From Trissonchulus latispiculum (taxonomy: Eukaryota > Nematoda > Enoplea > Enoplida > Ironidae), in NCBI GenBank assembly GCA_030248195.1, contig JASAND010000573.1, positions 1 to 64,000 of the forward strand: 64,000 nucleotides of DNA, in the 5' to 3' direction. Numbering within the stretch: the first letter of the stretch is position 1; every line of letters starts with the position of its first letter. The position numbers and the translations under genes were made by a program. Below are positions 1 to 11,458 of this stretch, piece by piece. The notes below the pieces were generated by a model. It saw only the letters and a program-made list of their open reading frames with translations, was not told the origin of the DNA and did not search any database.

Positions 1-509
1 TTTTCCTACTTGTTTATAGTTTCTTGAGTATTCTAGATTCTTCTTTGTGCCAAGCGAGCCCTGGTGCGCACACAGGAAGTCACGAAATTAATACGGCAAG
101 CTATTGCGGACGACGCCAACAAACGGTGACTTTATTTAATATTTAATCTAATTTATTTTTAACGTGTTTGAAGTGTTTTTTCGATGTTTCTGCTATTTTT
201 CTTGACGCAGGGAATCTATTTTATTACTGTGACAATTTCATGCCAGATAGATTGGGCAGTGCTTCGCACTTTATTTAATTCGTGTATGGCTTCACCCATA
301 CAACACTTCCACAAAATTTAGTTACTATATTCAGAAGTAGCAGCAGAAGATTCTGATTCCGATGTTTCAGATCTGCTTAATCAGATTTGGCATGAAATTA
401 ATCTGGTTGTTTTAGTTTGTCATCTGTTACTGTTTTTGTGGCTTTTGTTGTATTGAGATTATTAATTATAATTATTATGTTATTTATTAATAGTTTTTGA
501 TTGTTGAAG
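1..509. other. AT-rich 5' flank, no gene supported
   Basis: No frame can be tied to the following exon. A short acidic, serine-rich stretch near 337-410 (reading AAEDSDSDVSDLLNQ) could be an upstream exon of the next gene, but its end phase does not fit the acceptor at 509/510, so it is not annotated as coding. Confidence 0.4.
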
Positions 510-2228
510 GGCCAAACATGAAGTGGCGGGTCTGGCCGGACTGATTAGTGAAAATCCAGTCACCAGTTTCAGTGTTCATGATCTTATGGTCAGAATGGGC
601 GAGCTCAAAACCAGACGGAAGGCGTCAGATCAGATTCCGGCAGCTGATATTCTTGCAGAAGACATGTACGTAACTGACCTTGTTTTAGCCAGGAAAAGAA
701 AGTTTTGGGGGAGAAAAAAATCGCTGGGAGCGGTATTCGTCTTGTAGTTGTCAGTGCGGTTGGTGATTATCCTTTCATGTCCTTTTTATAGTGTTATTTC
801 AACGTCTGTTTCCTTCTACAACTCCTAGAGTAAACGTTTTCGTTTATCAGTGCTAGAGCTTTATTAACGTTTATTAGTTTACACGTTTATTAGTCGTGCT
901 AGAGCTGAATGTCTCATGTCTTCTTCATGACTGCAATCACAACATTATGATCTTTGTACAAAAATTTGGACGAAGGATCTTTAAAATTTAGCAGATTTTG
1001 AGAATGTTCTAGCAAGCACTGGGAAGGCCAAAATTATTTGCATTATCGTTGAAAAGAGGGGTGACGGTATGTCTAACTCCTCCGTTAAAGAAACTCCAGT
1101 GTATGACGCTTTCTTCGGATCTGAAAAAATTTAGATTTGAGCTACAAAACAGTATCCTACATAAATTTTATTGTTTATTTTACGTAATGATTGTGCTAAT
1201 ATATATTTCTGTTTTTTCTATGATTTAGGGATCTGTCTGTCGTTGACTCCGTCCAGCGAACTGACAAGTGTGTCTATCTTGGTCCAACGCCAAAGCCTAT
1301 GATGACAGAAGCTGCTATCAAATCGACCAAAAAGAAAGGATCAGCGGCTAATTCTATTGATGCAGTTCAGCAAGGCGATGCGGATCAAGCTAGCGATCAG
1401 TTGGTGGATGAAATCTTGGAAATTGCTGGCAGTGAAACGATGACGGAGGAAAATTCATCTCAGGTCAAAATGGCCTCCCGACCGGGCAAGACGTCGTCTC
1501 CGATGGTGGTAACGGTTGATGCGGAGGAGGAGGAGGAGAATTTGACTGATAAAATGAGTGCTGGAAGGCGAGTGAAACAGGAGCAGAAGCGAAAACGCAA
1601 GAAGAAGCAGAATACTGGTATTAATTTGCTTTTGGTTTTGATCTATAAGTCCTATTCACTGCTGTTCAATGTATGTAGCAGTAGTAATGTGAAGTAGACC
1701 TAACAATGGAGGGATGGATATGTGGGGTGACTACCCCAGGTACTGTGCTGTGCGCTCAGAATTCTAGGCGTCCTTCTATGTATGCAACTGTTGTTTGCAA
1801 ATTGAATGTCAACATTGATGCAGCACACTGTTTTAATGTTATGTGGGTTTGTTGAGTCTCCCATCCCGAAATTTCTTCTCCATCCCCATCTGGTACAATA
1901 ATCACACCACCCACGCTCCATGTGAAATACTCTAAATTGATACTACTATTGACTAGGAACTAATATTGAATATAAAGGAAATTATTAGTTCACTGATAGA
2001 TTGATAATTATGCTTTCTAAAATGTTTTGCGTTTTTATCAGAATTGGAGAAACTGTTTGATGAGATCGAGGAGGACATCATGATTTTGGAGCCAGAAGAG
2101 GCTACTGGATTCAGCAAGTGAGTGAAGTGAAGAACGTACACATATCAGATGAAATCTAATGTAATGTGATCAGGGCGGGTCGAAAAGACACATCGTTGCT
2201 GTCCAGTATACCACAGGAATTGATTTGA
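510..2228 (+). CDS. Unrecognised multi-exon gene, basic/acidic nuclear-type protein (5' end missing)
   Basis: I do not recognise the family. Four exons join with matching splice phases: 510-665 (acceptor aag, donor gtacgt), 1229-1617 (acceptor tttag, donor ggta), 2042-2117 (acceptor atcag, donor gtgagt) and 2174-2228, ending at TGA 2226-2228. The first exon reads AKHEVAGLAGLISENP and later MGELKTRRKASDQ. The second has an acidic run (EEEEE) followed by a basic KQEQKRKRKKKQ segment that resembles a nuclear or nucleolar localisation signal. The third reads ELEKLFDEIEEDI, and the last ends in SSIPQELI. Charge alternation and a short C-terminal helix suggest a nuclear adaptor or ribosome-biogenesis type protein, but that is inference. 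A start codon and upstream exons were not found. Phase agreement at all three junctions is the main support. Confidence 0.6.
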
Positions 2229-2456
2229 GTAGGAACACCAACAAAAAGGATGGGTGTAGCTGTGGGCCAAACTTGTTTCCCAGAGTAGAGCTAGACGAGC
2301 CGGACCGACCGTCTGAGTCAGGCAAATACGTTATAGAAACTGATAATAGTGAACAACCTGCTTCTGCCGGCCTGTACTGACCGGTCGGATTTGGAAACTT
2401 GGCTTTTCTAGGCGAAAAAACTGGTGGAATAAATGGCCTAAAAATGCTGAAAATAC

Positions 2457-2462
2457 AATAAA
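2457..2462 (+). promoter_or_regulatory. Poly(A) signal AATAAA
   Basis: A canonical hexamer lies about 230 bases after the stop codon of the unrecognised plus-strand gene, the expected place for its 3' end. Support is positional only. Confidence 0.45.
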
Positions 2463-3001
2463 AGTTGCCTGTTTTCTGCTCAATGCTTGTGTGTAAAATT
2501 ACGTATTTAAATTAAATCTTTAGGAAATAGTAAGGTTCAGATGTTAAACACTTTCCTCGGATCATTACAACGAAAGTCTGAGCTAGCAATAATATTACAG
2601 TCTTACCGTGTTTTTGCTCATTTCTATTTTTAGGCAAAATAAGAAAAGCTAACGTGGGTATTTGAGACTAATCGATTGGTGGTCCGGGAAAGAAACGTTC
2701 CTCTTTTATTCCAAGCTGTATCCGATTGAAAGAACACACTTTGAGTGTTTACAGCTACTGATCTCACGACTCAAACGACAAGACAGCAAATGCAGATGTT
2801 TTTTCAGTTTCTGTGATCATTAGTTTGTTGCCTTGCCTGCTGATACATAATTGGTTGTATTTCAACTAGTAAATCACTGTTCTTGATTAGATTAAGCTAA
2901 GGGGGTCCGTTTTTGAGTCATTTTTTCTAGTTTCTCTGATTTCGCTGATTTTGCGTATTTTATTGTCCAAGCGGAACAATCAAAGTCTTAAGTCTTACGG
3001 T

Positions 3002-3413
3002 TGAGTAATTTCACCTCAAAGTTGACGTCTCATGTGTTAAACACAAGCAGTGAGAAAATTTGTCTTATTCCCCGCGCTAAAACTTCCGACAAATGTTGTT
3101 GAAATGGTCATTTTTGCAACAAATTTCACCAAATAACCTGACTTAGAATTTTAGTTTAGGTCTTCAAAATTTTTTAAGTTTTTGTTGATTTAAAATTTAA
3201 TACGATTTTAGCTTCACTTCAAATTCTAAATCTTCAAAATTAATTAAAAATTTTATAAGTCAAAATATCGATTTATACTGATCGCAGTTCCAAGTCGTGA
3301 AAATATGACAAAGTTTAGGCGGATCTATTTTGCTGTTCGTCTATTTTTCGGGCTCACGTAAGAAGTGGCAACTTTAATACATTCGGGCCTCTATTTTGAG
3401 GTGAAATTACTCA
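3002..3413. mobile_element. Short inverted-repeat element
   Basis: The ends carry a perfect 19-bp inverted repeat, TGAGTAATTTCACCTCAAA at 3002-3020 and its reverse complement at 3395-3413. The 412-bp interior has no ORF. A related half end (GTTGAGTAGTCTCACCTC) lies near 3744, so the family is present more than once. No clear target duplication was seen. Confidence 0.65.
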
Positions 3414-3852
3414 GCAACAACAACAAATTACTTTAATTTTAAAACTCGTTAAATATACCGTTTGGCCAAGAAAATTATATAAACCACCGACATCGAAGAC
3501 TGTGTGACCGATGTTCAGGTTCAAATAAAAAATGTCGAAATTTTTGGTGACGAGCCCTACCAGAGCGTGTGGACGTGGAGAGAAATGGTAACGATATTCG
3601 GGTTGACGGTAGATTAGTGCTGTTGTTTGGCCAGTACTTCAGTGCTTAAGACGACTCCGACTACCAGCCGTTCCCAATACAATATACACATTTTGTCCAA
3701 ACAATATATTTTAAAGAGTTTTTAAAATTTCATACTTACGATTGTTGAGTAGTCTCACCTCTAAGTGGAAGTCTACATGTGCAGGTATTAGACATAGGAA
3801 ATGCGAAAAGTTACCACATTTTCACGTGTGCCAGAGAAGTCCCACGAATGGG

Positions 3853-4260
3853 CTAAATGGATATGCCCATACGTGTCATTATTTTTTTCCAGTGCCACAC
3901 CCCAGTTGCTTTCGCGATGAGGGGTAACGCCAGACTCATTTTGTTCAGGGTCCATAGTCTGGCGTTGAATGCAATTACCCGAGGCATAGGCAAGGCTACT
4001 GCCGGGGCAGAAGTGGTCAAGATACACTCACTGGATCCTGACCACCCGTCAGCTCCATTCAAAGGGGTTTCCCCCCCTTGACTGGCCAACTCCTTGAAAA
4101 TCTCGGACAAGTACAGAACAATTATGGGGGGACATTTCTGGCACCGCTGCACCATGCCTATGTTCCAAACAAATTTGTTGCCGGCAGGCAACAGACTAGT
4201 TTGAAAGTTTCGTGGTTTGAGTTGCGAAAGCGGAGTACCTCTGCATTCCTCCGCAGTCAA
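3853..4260 (-). CDS. Doubtful minus-strand ORF, possible exon
   Basis: A 135-codon frame with mixed composition, unlike the low-complexity surroundings, contains the phrases PRVIAFNARLWTLNKMSLAL and LKPRNFQTSLLPAGNKFVW. Possible donors exist (gtgtgg after the AKATG codons), but no partner exon could be joined with confidence. Shadow frames of similar length overlap it on the plus strand, so coding status is open. Confidence 0.2.
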   Translation of the reverse strand: MTAEECRGTPLSQLKPRNFQTSLLPAGNKFVWNIGMVQRCQKCPPIIVLYLSEIFKELASQGGETPLNGADGWSGSSECILTTSAPAVALPMPRVIAFNARLWTLNKMSLALPLIAKATGVWHWKKIMTRMGISI

Positions 4261-4476
4261 CTCAAGCGTTGAGGTGCGTTATACAGTGCACAATGCACAA
4301 TGATCTGACCAGTGCACACGTCCATTTCTATCCTGCAGCATCCTATATCTGAATTCCTACTCTTTCTAATACTTCCGATCGTACTAAATACAGGTTCAAA
4401 GCTACTGTCCTAACTTAGAGCATTTGGTGAGCTTGCCCTTCTATTAGCTATGCTCAATTAATGTATTCTAAAGTAA

Positions 4477-4908
4477 CTAGTATAACTTAGCTTTAATTCC
4501 CAGAAGTTTTGTAGATCTTCTGGCAATCCTCTCAGACTCCTCATCGTCAGAACCACGCAGATTGCTAACCAGAATTTCTAGAAGATCGTATTGAGATTGG
4601 AGATCCAGTTCCAGCAATCTCAATTCATCCTCCTGTTGCAGTCGGTGCGGCCAGTTTTGTTGGAGTCATAGGAATATTGAATTTGGTTGGCGTGTCGCAT
4701 ACAGCGCTAATGAGTTGAATCGACTTAGTGCACATTTGGACGAGAAGGACGAAATCATTAAAGTAGCCGTCTTTTCGTGATTTGCCAGGAAAGTGGCATT
4801 AATCCAAGATGTGGCTGGCTGAGTAAAATTGGTGGAATTTAGATTCTGATGGAAACACTGCGCTGTGCTGGCCGTTAAACACGCCACGGCATGCTTCCTG
4901 ATTTCCAT
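4477..4908 (-). CDS. Doubtful two-part minus-strand ORF with acidic helical C-terminus
   Basis: One frame runs from an ATG at 4908 to 4666 (80 codons). A second frame reads EDELRLLELDLQSQYDLLEI and then GSDDEESERIARRS before a stop near 4477, preceded by an acceptor-like tgcaacag. The C-terminal part looks like a real amphipathic coiled-coil tail, but the two frames are not proved to be spliced together and I do not recognise the family. Confidence 0.25.
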
Positions 4909-5873
4909 GTTTTAGGACTGTGATCTGTAGGAATCGGAATTTTAATATACTTTTTGAAAATTTTTGATGTGGATTCCCTCCACCACTACACTATGAGTAG
5001 CTGGCATTATAACGTTTTTGAGAATATTTTCTTTATCACCTTCAGAGGTCATTTACTCCTTTTCTTTACCTTTTCCTCTCTGTTCTCACATTCAAATGAT
5101 CTCAAAAATCTGTGCAACATGTGCAAATTCCGGCACAGCCTGCAAGAGTTTGGCCTCTACCGTTAGAATCTATGAGCAACGTTTTGACTTTGATCACACT
5201 TTTCACAGCAAGCAGGAAACAAAGTTTACACAGAAAAAGGTAATGGAGAAATACTGCGATATATCGTCGGAAAATGTTACTTAGTCATGCAGACACTACT
5301 ACTTGTATGGACACAATTGCTTTGTATATAATATGAACGCTCATACCTATTGGATATTGAGTATTGAATATTCTAGATGGCTGCTTTTGGTAACTGGTTT
5401 TAGCGACAACTTATCTACATACCAACTATTGAATTTTTAAGCACTGTCAAATTAATAAAAACAGATATTTCAGCTTTGCTTTCAAACATATTGAAATTGG
5501 AGTTTTTACCTAAAAAATTGAACACTGAATTGAATCTGGAAACATCTGAAAACGTTGTAACAAAATAAAAAAGTAGAGTTCATTTCATTTAATCATCATT
5601 TTCGTACCTACAAAATTAAATATCCTGCTGTTAGAAAGGGACCGCCAATGCATAAAATAACCGGTCAAGTGTTGGCAAGTTTTAACAGAATACAATCCCT
5701 CGCACAACACGTGTCGTCGGTGCAATCCTCATTCATAGTTCATACCCAATTGTCATTTCCACAATATTGCCATTTTGGGGTACAAGTTCCATCTGTTGGT
5801 TTACTGGAACACTGACAACAAGCAATATACATACATAATATACAAAATACAAGTGTCAAACAGAAAACCAAAA

Positions 5874-7350
5874 TCAGTCTACAATAAAAATTCTCGAGGC
5901 AATATCATCAATAATCCAATCAATTCCTTCCAGCAGATTTTCACCCGACAAAGCACTACATCCAAAAATGTTCCAATGATGAGTTTTTATGCTATCCAGG
6001 TCCAATGCCTGTTTCAGTTCTTCGGCATTCAGAGATCCTTCCAAATCCTGTTTATTGGCAAAAATCAGCAACGTAGCACCCAGCAATCTTTCTTCGAGCA
6101 ACAGCGACTGAAGTTCAGCCTTGCAGTCGGCCAAACGGAGACTGTCCGCCGAATCGACCACCCAAATAATTCCATCCGTCTCCTCAAAATAATTCCTCCA
6201 GTAAGGCCGGAGGGACTTCTGCCCGCCCACGTCCCAAATGTTCAGCAGGAAATCGCGATGCTCCAGCGTCTTAATGCTGAAACCTAAAACAGGCAAAAGA
6301 ATAACTTCAAAGTAGTCTTATTAAACACTTATGTTCATCCACATAGCACTAAAATTCAAAAATTGTCCTTTCGACCGGTTCCATAAAAGTTTGCGAGTAC
6401 TAGACTCGACAACTAGATTCATGCTAGTTGTCCAGTCCAGTAGCTACTAGCACTCGATTTGCGAGTCTAGCTTCTCGCAAGTTTGAACACTAGCAAATTA
6501 ATCATGTTCCATAAAACTTTCGTCGTGCCTTACTAGTACGCTACTAGCATCCGTCTAGTTCTCTTGTCTAATTTGACTAGAGAACTGTTGGAAAAACATT
6601 AATATCTTCATAGTGCTTCCTCAGGTGCTCAAATTTTCACAGTTGATTGTTAAATCGTTTCTTTACTCTTCACTAAAATTATTTGTAGTTTGGTTTAACT
6701 GATCGAGTTTTTATTTTTTTAAATATTTACGATACTTTTTAATCTAACTTGCACTCGCAGCACTGGTGCTCGCATTAGCACTGTTAGTGAGTCAAGCTGT
6801 CTTACTCGCTTAGCTAATTCTACCGAGTCTAGCTAAAACTTTTACGGTACACTAGCACTCGCAACTAGCACTAGAACTTGCAGTTCTAGTATGCGAGTAC
6901 TAACAGACTAGCCGAACTTTTATGGAAACGGTCCCAGGTTAAACAATAATGAAAGTTTCCAAAAGAAAGAAAGTGAGCCATCAAGAGTTGAAATACTTAC
7001 TTACTTTCTGTATACTTTTTGGATCAGGAAATCTGAAATCACTTTTGCAGATGCTTATTAAATTTTTTACTTCATAAAAGGTTATACTTACTATTCTAAC
7101 GACGTAACAGTCTAAGCCTTATCTTATATTTTACCACATTTTCACATTTCACTCGTCATACATAAGTCCCAAGCTGACTACCGTAGTAGATAAAGAATGT
7201 CGTACCTAAGGTAGGTGAGATAGTATCAACATCTTCGCCATTAAACTTCTTCAAGATTGTAGTTTTTCCAGCATTATCAAGACCCAAAATAAGTAGTCGC
7301 ATCTCCTTTTCTTTCTCTCTCAATTTTCTGAGAATAGTTAACAGGCCCAT
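5874..7350 (-). CDS. ARL2: ADP-ribosylation factor-like protein 2 (ARL2), complete, two exons
   Basis: Small Ras-superfamily GTPase that in animals works with tubulin-folding cofactors and effectors such as BART and PDE6-delta in microtubule and mitochondrial biology. Exon 1 is 7206-7350 (ATG at 7350, donor gtacga) and exon 2 is 5874-6283 (acceptor ttttag, stop TGA 5874-5876). The joined length is 555 nt, 184 aa, the normal ARL2 length. Visible motifs: N-terminal [10 protein letters not shown] helix, P-loop GLDNAGKT (residues 23-30), switch I region ISPTLG, switch II WDVGGQ, base-binding NKQD and the SA loop CSALSG, ending RIFIVD. The sequence tracks animal ARL2 throughout rather than ARL3 or ARF. 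The intron splits the switch I loop within the Gly codon of SPTLG and carries an inverted-repeat element. No disruption is seen, so it should be functional. Confidence 0.97.
6373..6933. mobile_element. Inverted-repeat element in the ARL2 intron
   Basis: It starts GACCGGTTCCATAAAAGTTT and ends with the near reverse complement (CTTTTATGGAAACGGTC). Both flanks inside the termini are rich in repeated CTAG/ACTAG and GCGAGT motifs. The element is 561 bp, has no ORF, and no clear target duplication was found. It lies wholly inside the ARL2 intron. Confidence 0.7.
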
Positions 7351-7465
7351 CTTACTACAAGCAAAGATAAAAGCATGTCTAAGCAAGCATATAATGGGCA
7401 CCACCAGGTTCACACGCAACACCAAATAGGAAGGTAGAAATGGGGGTCTCTTGCGCAATTCTCCC

Positions 7466-8345
7466 CCCCCCCCCACCCCTAACTTTTGATTTTTTGACCA
7501 ATAACTTTGAAATTTTGTATGGGTGCATACTAGAGGCTGCTGAATTCAAAAATTGAAAAAATTTTAAATTTCAAAAAAATTTTAAAAAATTTTAAATTTT
7601 ATTTTGGTAAGGGGGGGACCAAGGGGAACCGGAAAATTTTTTGAAAAACATTTTGCTGAAGACGCGCATACGGGGGTTTTCAGGGGTGCTGAGCACGAAT
7701 CCGAAATCCTTTTTTCGATTCAGCTTTTGGTTAGCTCAGTATAAGCTTACATGTTAAGCTTACAACTTTAGCTTATACTGAGCTAACGAAAAGCTGAATC
7801 GAAAATCGACGCGATAATGAAACGGGATAGTATTGGAATTTTAATCTTAGGTGCACTAATGGAATAGGATTACTTAATTTGAACCCGTTTAACTTACTGG
7901 CGATACTAAGGCAGACGCACACTTGAGCCTTAAAAGATGTGCACTGATGTCCACTACTCGGGCATAAAAATATAGTTTTTCGCAAAACTTGACCAAATGG
8001 GCTGAAATTTGGTATGGGTATGTTTTCGATAACGCTGAGTTAAAACAAGCTAAAGCTTTAAGGTTAAGATGTAAGTTTGTACTGAGTTAACGAAAAGCTG
8101 AATCGAAAAACGGACTTCAGATTCGTGTTCTGCGACCCCAAAAACACCTGAATACAGCTTTTCAGCAAAATCGAGGACAAAAAATTTTTGGGTTCCCCTT
8201 GGACACCCCTTACGAATCGAAAAATCGAATTTCGCGAAATTGAAAAATTTTGCGATATTTGAACTCAGCGTTGTCGAAAACATACCCATACCAAATTTCA
8301 GCCCATTTGGTCAAGTTTTGCGGAATCTGGGCCCTGGGGGGTTAT
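7466..8345. repeat. Diverged foldback repeat cluster
   Basis: Two diverged copies of one sequence face each other: 7604-7735 matches the complement of 8085-8215. A further short unit (ACCAAATGGGCTGAAATTTG) at about 7993-8035 is inverted at 8266-8322. A perfect small palindrome around TTAGCTCAGTATAAGCTTA lies at 7720-7803. No coding capacity. It probably represents nested copies of one inverted-repeat family. Confidence 0.6.
7824..7965. repeat. Copy of the repeat that hosts the TTAA element, near-empty site
   Basis: This stretch is the inverted counterpart of about 8755-8797 plus 9780-9901. It lacks the 982-bp insert present there and reads straight through at ACATCTTTTAAGGCTCAAG (in reverse complement), so it preserves the pre-insertion arrangement. 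Confidence 0.65.
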
Positions 8346-8797
8346 CCTGAAAAGATTCTAATGTACTTGTGTCTTGTGTTTTCTGATAGTAACTGCTGTT
8401 TTAAAATTATTGTATGTCCGTAGTTTATGTTAAGTTGATGTTTGGTCTGTTGCTTCTGCTGTCGTAAAAATAAAGTTCAATTCTCCCACTTTTAGACAGA
8501 GCGTTGTATATATTTGGTTCAACCTCTGCTTAAAGTGGAAATTTTGAACTTTTATACTCGACCTCAGAAAGCTTGATCAACACATTCACTATTGGAGGCA
8601 TTGTACATGCCAACTATTTTAATTGAGTCATTTACCACCTCATTCATCAATGTCGAGAGGTCAATAATCTGCAAGCTGTAACTGCATACTGCAGAACCTC
8701 ACCACAGTAATGTAATTGTAATGTGGTTTGTCCACGAAATGAGCAATTTTCTAAGGTGTGCGTCTGCCCGAGTAGTGGACAGAAGTGCACATCTTAA

Positions 8798-9779
8798 GGT
8801 GGTGATTCCTTTTGGGCATACATTGTTATTTGGCGGCGTAAATCAAGATGAAATTTGATGAAACTTTCCGAAATAAGTTCTTTTAGCGTTCTAACACCCT
8901 CCGTGCAATCTCGATTCACAAATTCGAGATTTCCGGTCACAGTGGTTTTTCCCAATTTCTGAATGTTTGGCATTTGCTATACAATCATGACTATATTCAT
9001 TCGAAAGATCTCATTGAGCCTCACATTTTTGCTTTTTAAAGCAAGTTTCTAGCTTTTCTCTACCGTGAGATATAGCCGATTTTCTTATTTTGGCGTCGAA
9101 AACTTGTCATTTTTGCAGAAATCAAATAATCCAACATTTCTTGAACTGCGCAAGCCGTAAAATCAAACTAAGGGCGTCGATTTGAAGGTCTCACAGGGAC
9201 AAATTATCCGACGCGTGATTGTATTCCAACTGCTATCCTGTAGGCTGCTATTATAAAACATGTAGTTTTTGCAAAAACACGACCAATTTTCTTCTAAAGA
9301 TTGTGGAGCATTCACCATACAATCTGGAGGGCTGCTACTGAACAAATGTGTTCGGCACAAATATACCCAGGGGCGATTTTTTAGTTGCCCCGATTGCTGC
9401 TTTCTAGCTAAAGTAATCGCTTGACAAATTTGGAAAAAGTAGGCAAAATCCAGGTTACGGTCACATTTCAGCTTATTTCTCTATAACGAAGAGCGATTTC
9501 ACAATAAATAAAAAATCGTCCCCAGCTATTTGATGGAGGTATCGAATGATATAACCGATGTCTCGCGAAAAAATTTACTTGAGTCTGCAAAAATTCTGGA
9601 AAATTATACTTCTTCTAAAATGTGTTAAAAATATTTCAGAAAAGCATCATTAGTTTCGTGGCATGCATTAAAAAGAGAAAATGTTAAGCTACATTTTGAT
9701 ATAAAAATGGCTTCTTAACTCCAAGTAATGAATGAGTAATAGTGGTGTAAACTTTATGTGACCAAAGGGAATCACCACC
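8798..9779. mobile_element. TTAA-flanked non-autonomous element (piggyBac-type target)
   Basis: The element starts GGTGGTGATTCC and ends GGAATCACCACC, a perfect 12-bp inverted repeat that continues imperfectly inward. It is flanked by TTAA at 8794-8797 and 9780-9783. TTAA duplication is the hallmark of piggyBac-type transposition, though these termini are not the canonical CCY type. No transposase ORF is visible. A related site without the insert exists at 7824-7965. Confidence 0.75.
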
Positions 9780-10301
9780 TTAAGGCTCAAGTCTGCGTCT
9801 GCCAGTAAGCGTAAGTATCGCCAGTAAGTTAAACGGGTTCAAATTAAGTAATCCTATTCCATTAATGCAAATAGGATTAAAATTCCAATACTATCCCGTC
9901 GAATTAAAAGACTAGCGAGCTAACTTTAATTTGACCAGATTACGTATAATTTGCCGACAGTCTTATAATTGCAGTGTTATGGTATGTATACTTCATTTGT
10001 CACTCCTATGAATTTAAAACATGGCGGTCGACAAAAACCATAACGGCAAATGCTACTCTGCTTAGGATGGTCGAAAATAGCCACTCCCGATCTTAATTGT
10101 TAAGCTAACAGAGTGTTTATAATAGGAAGAGTAAGACACTCGGTGCTTCCAACGATTGCAATATGGTCAAAACGTGACGGCAACAATATCGGAGGGCTCT
10201 CAGCGTGTACGCAAGTACACACATGCTACGCTGACATTTTTCAAATGCGGTCTTTTTCTACAAATTGAATGAATGAGTGAGCAATAATTTCTGTATCATT
10301 A

Positions 10302-10483
10302 TGTTGCGCAGAACGAGACCTTTTTAACGATATGAAAATTATTCGGTGCGATTCAGGCAATCTCGCATAAATCTGACAACATTGTAAGGTATTTGAAGAA
10401 TTGTGGAAGGGATGCCTGATTGACGGCTTTGAGAGACTGCCTGAAGTTTTTATATCGTTAAAAAGGTCTCGCTCTACGCAACA
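10302..10483. mobile_element. TA-flanked hairpin MITE
   Basis: The left end (TGTTGCGCAGAACGAGACC and onward) is inverted at the right end over about 34 bp with few mismatches, enclosing a short centre. TA lies at both outer edges, which fits a Tc1/mariner-type target. The element is 182 bp and non-coding. Confidence 0.65.
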
Positions 10484-10522
10484 TATGTGATAGCATCACT
10501 CCCCACAAAGTAAATGCGCTCT

Positions 10523-11448
10523 ACGGTTGTTTTGATTTTTGATTCGAATCGAATCAAAAGTGTTTTGATGCGACTTTTGATTTTTGATTAATCGAACTGA
10601 ATCAAATCATTTAATATTTCACAGCAAAAAATCGAACTGAATCAAATCTAACTGAATTTTCAGAAGCCAAAATCGAACTGAATCAAATCAAAACTTTTGT
10701 CCATGAATCAGCAATTTTGATTTTGATGCGATTTTGATTCACATTTTGATTCAGCAGAATATATGCTAAAGGTTTTAACTTACTACCATACGCAGTATGA
10801 AAAATACTTTTTCATACATGCATCTTTTTGAGTACTGTTGAACCCATTGTACATTTAAGGTTTGTTTGCGCTAGGGCAGTGCTCACGGCAGAGATACCAG
10901 CAAAAGCTTAACAAGGGATTTTTTACTTTAGACGTGTTGGCAGCCGTTTACTAGAATAGAATTATTGCTTTATGTAGCCTTTTGCGTTTCGAGAGACTGT
11001 TAGATCATTATTTTTACATCATGTCTAACTTTGATTAATATTAGCATGCAAGGATTTCAATAAAGCCAAGAAGTCTAAATTTTATTAAGAATCTCTACTA
11101 CAGCAATGCGCATTTAATATTATGAACAATGAAAGTTTTATGTTTTTAAAAGAAGCCCTGAAATTTTTATGTTCTCACTACAACAACTTCTGGTGAATTA
11201 GGTTGGTTTAAGTTATGTAAAATTTTCAAAAACGCAAATTTGAAAAATCAAAAAGTCGAATCAAAATTCAGTTTTGGTGAAAACTGCATCAAAATCAAAA
11301 CTCTTTGAAATTGAAAAAATCGAACTGAATCAAATCAATTCATTTTTCGGGTGCAGAAAATCGAACTGAATCAAATCTGATGATTTTTCAGAGGCGAAAA
11401 TCGAACTGAATCAAATCAAAACTTTTGAGGCCGCATCAATACAACCGT
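10523..11448. mobile_element. Non-autonomous element with 10-bp target duplication and internal motif arrays
   Basis: Direct repeats AATGCGCTCT flank it at 10513-10522 and 11449-11458. The termini are inverted (ACGGTTGTTTTGAT against ATCAATACAACCGT). Both subterminal zones hold many copies of ATCGAACTGAATCAAATC and its relatives. A 9-11 bp duplication points to a Mutator-like transposase acting in trans. No ORF inside. Confidence 0.8.
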
Positions 11449-11458
11449 AATGCGCTCT

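Noticed and set aside
4954..5284. Plus-strand frames of 70 and 88 codons with CATCANSGTACKS
   Set aside because: Two overlapping frames, no splice partner, no recognisable domain. The cysteines alone do not make a zinc finger.
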